Shown: positions 60,484 to 64,000 of the stretch, one piece after another | How the letters are laid out: each line of letters opens with the position of its first letter | Position numbering within the stretch: the first letter of the stretch is position 1 | Notes under the pieces: generated by a model | Databases searched by the model: none | Told to the model about the DNA's origin: nothing | Seen by the model: the letters and a program-made list of their open reading frames with translations, nothing else | Position numbers and translations under genes: made by a program | Assembly: GCF_028640845.1 (NCBI RefSeq) | Contig: NC_080540.1 | Location: 97,439,561-97,503,560 of the forward strand | Direction: 5' to 3' | DNA from: Ahaetulla prasina | Lineage: Eukaryota; Chordata; Lepidosauria; Squamata; Colubridae | Length of the DNA stretch: 64,000 bases

Positions 60484-60567
60484 TTTAAAAACATGACCCC
60501 TTGCCAGTCATATAATTAAAATGATAGTCAAATATCAATAATTCTATTGCTATTTTTTTATTGATAG

Positions 60568-62586
<2,019 letters not shown>

Positions 62587-63098
62587 CAGTGGTAGTCAAC
62601 CTGGTCCCTATCGCCCACTAGTGGGCGTTTCAGCTTTCATGGTGGGCGGTAGGGGTTTTGTCCAATACTGAAGCACTTTCCTTTTTTTTAATTGACTTTT
62701 TAAAAAAAATTTATAGCATTATTTAAAAACATTTTCATTAGGTTTTCATAAAATTCCCCATGACAATTTAAATTTCTGAAAATATATTATTTGTATCGCC
62801 GCACATAAGTTTAGTTCACATTACATAAGTGAAACTAAATGGCATTTAGTGCAACCACAAACAAAAGAGCCTCATCCCAGAATAGCTCGTGCATCTCCCA
62901 CCACACCACCCAGCTGTAATGACAAGCAAAGCTGGTAGCCAGTACTCCCCAAAAAAACCCCAATCCACAATGCGTGAGAGGCATACGCAGACAATGATAC
63001 ACGGCGCATTACTGTGAAACTGGTGGGCAGTTAGAAAATTTTACTATTAACAGAGATACAAAAATGGGCGGTAGGTATAAAATGGTTGACTACCCCTG
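62587..63098. mobile_element. Non-autonomous hAT element, inverted copy of 40020
   Basis: The ends CAGTGGTAGTCAACC and GGTTGACTACCCCTG are inverted repeats. The flanking ATTTAGAG (62579-62586) and ATTTAGTG (63099-63106) match at 7 of 8. The interior is the reverse complement of the 40020-40537 element, including the GTGGGCGG blocks near both ends. 512 bp, no transposase. Confidence 0.87.
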
Positions 63099-63106
63099 AT
63101 TTAGTG

Positions 63107-63791
63107 GAATTGTTCAAGGATCTGGAAAACTGTCATGTTTAATTAGCATACTGGATTTGTTTCGTGTTTTTACATGTTTTTATTAGTGGAAGTAAACACT
63201 GCCAGTTTCTAGAATAAAAGCTATGACACAAAAAAAGGTTTTGTGATAAGGTGATATAAGAAAACATTTTGAACTGGAAACATTTGTAAAGTGCTCTAAG
63301 TATGAATCAAAACACGTCTTTTGAAAGTTTTATTTCAGGGTGCAAGAAAAACCCACACAGGGTGAGTAAAAAATTGTCTGTTTTGAATCTTCTGGCTACT
63401 TTGAGGACTGTAGTTGGCCTGTAGTTTTACAGTTTGCAAGAGGGCAGCTCTTTTTCTCTCCCAAACTAACCTTGATGCTACCACAGCAGCACTTGTCACA
63501 TCCCTGCTGCTATCTAGACTGGATAGGATGATGGGTTGGTGATGATGATGCATTTTTGTTTCGTTGGCTTATGTACCCTTTTCCATATTCTTGCAATATG
63601 TGTGTACTTAGGAAACACCAGTGGTGTCTCCCACCCCCACTTTTCTTTTATTATCTTGTTTATAGCCAGCAGCCATCCCTATGTGCAAAAAACAAAACAA
63701 AATAAAAAGGCCACACAATCAGGGAAAAGAACACAACTGTTTTTGGTGGGCTTGTACATGGCAGGCAAGCAGCAAAGCAGAACAATCTGTG
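63107..63791. other. Intronic DNA without recognised genes
   Basis: About 690 bases with no coding block. Less AT-rich toward the right, where unassigned repeat sequence may begin. Confidence 0.4.
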
Positions 63792-64000
63792 TGTCAGGGT
63801 TCCGAAGGATGACCTAATTAAATCATGAGTCTTGAGCCAAGTGTTAAAAGAAATCTAATTTTTATTAGGAGCTTCATGTCAGCACGTTGAAGCACGTGAA
63901 GCCAGCTCTGACCCTACATAATTTATGCTACAATTATGACCCTGTTCCCCCACCCACCCACCCACCCAAGGTGTGGCATCGATCACATTCAGAGCAATTT
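63792..64000. mobile_element. LTR-like end, running out of the window
   Basis: It begins TGTCAGGGTTCC like the inverted termini at 27245. It then has AAATCTAATTTTTATTAGG, an antisense polyadenylation-signal-like region, and a (CCCA)n run at 63949-63968. Only the left part is visible. Confidence 0.4.

Overview
This window is ordinary vertebrate nuclear DNA: AT-rich, intron-dominated and full of degraded transposable elements. The repeat mix points to a squamate reptile, most likely a snake. It includes CR1/L3-type LINEs ending in AAAT repeats, L2-like LINEs whose 3' ends run into (TTCTA/TTCTG)n, a Sauria-type tRNA SINE with a 3' end resembling that of Bov-B LINEs, several non-autonomous hAT families with 8-bp target duplications, and a vertebrate Ty3/Gypsy element. 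There is no operon, CRISPR array or bacterial-type gene. The assignment to snake rests on recalled repeat families, not on a search.

The only host gene supported is on the + strand: two consecutive coding exons of a follistatin-like protein, best matched to FSTL4, a secreted glycoprotein with paired EF-hands. Exon 1 (188 bp, entered in phase 1 and left in phase 0) carries the first EF-hand and is present twice, at 49372-49559 and 55859-56046. Exon 2 (121 bp, phase 0 to phase 1) at 60568-60688 carries the second EF-hand. Everything upstream of 49 kb appears to be one very long intron.

Layout: 1-3132, CR1/L3 LINE lying in a hAT-like element; 3.1-16 kb, intron with an L2-like LINE end, a long CTT microsatellite and a CR1 end; 16.3-19.0 kb, a decayed near-complete L2-like LINE with a complex microsatellite tail; 19.8-23.6 kb, hairpins, a Penelope-like palindrome with a hammerhead-like core, and a 1.25-kb hAT element; 27.2 kb, inverted LTR-like ends; 29.3-31.7 kb, a SINE and an L1 fragment with a perfect 16-bp target duplication; 34.6-37.8 kb, CR1 relics including an ORF1 esterase block, and another LINE; 39.3-40.5 kb, an LTR and a hAT element; 43.0-56.9 kb, a nested duplication; 59.6-64 kb, a LINE fragment, FSTL4 exon 2, a second copy of the 40-kb hAT element, and another LTR-like end.

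The most notable region is 42996-56879. Block A (42996-45784) recurs as block B (48624-52660). B also contains a 1.2-kb segment with the EF-hand exon that is otherwise found, in unique surroundings, as block C (55653-56879). A and B are separated by a Ty3/Gypsy element with a 5' LTR, gag, protease, RT and RNase H but no integrase or 3' LTR. Its truncated end coincides with the start of B. This is either a real recent rearrangement that created a second, mutually exclusive EF-hand exon, or two haplotypes or contigs wrongly joined. Homopolymer-biased differences between A and B favour an assembly cause for that pair. The 11-bp microhomology at the B insertion junction, and the changes special to B, keep a true duplication possible.
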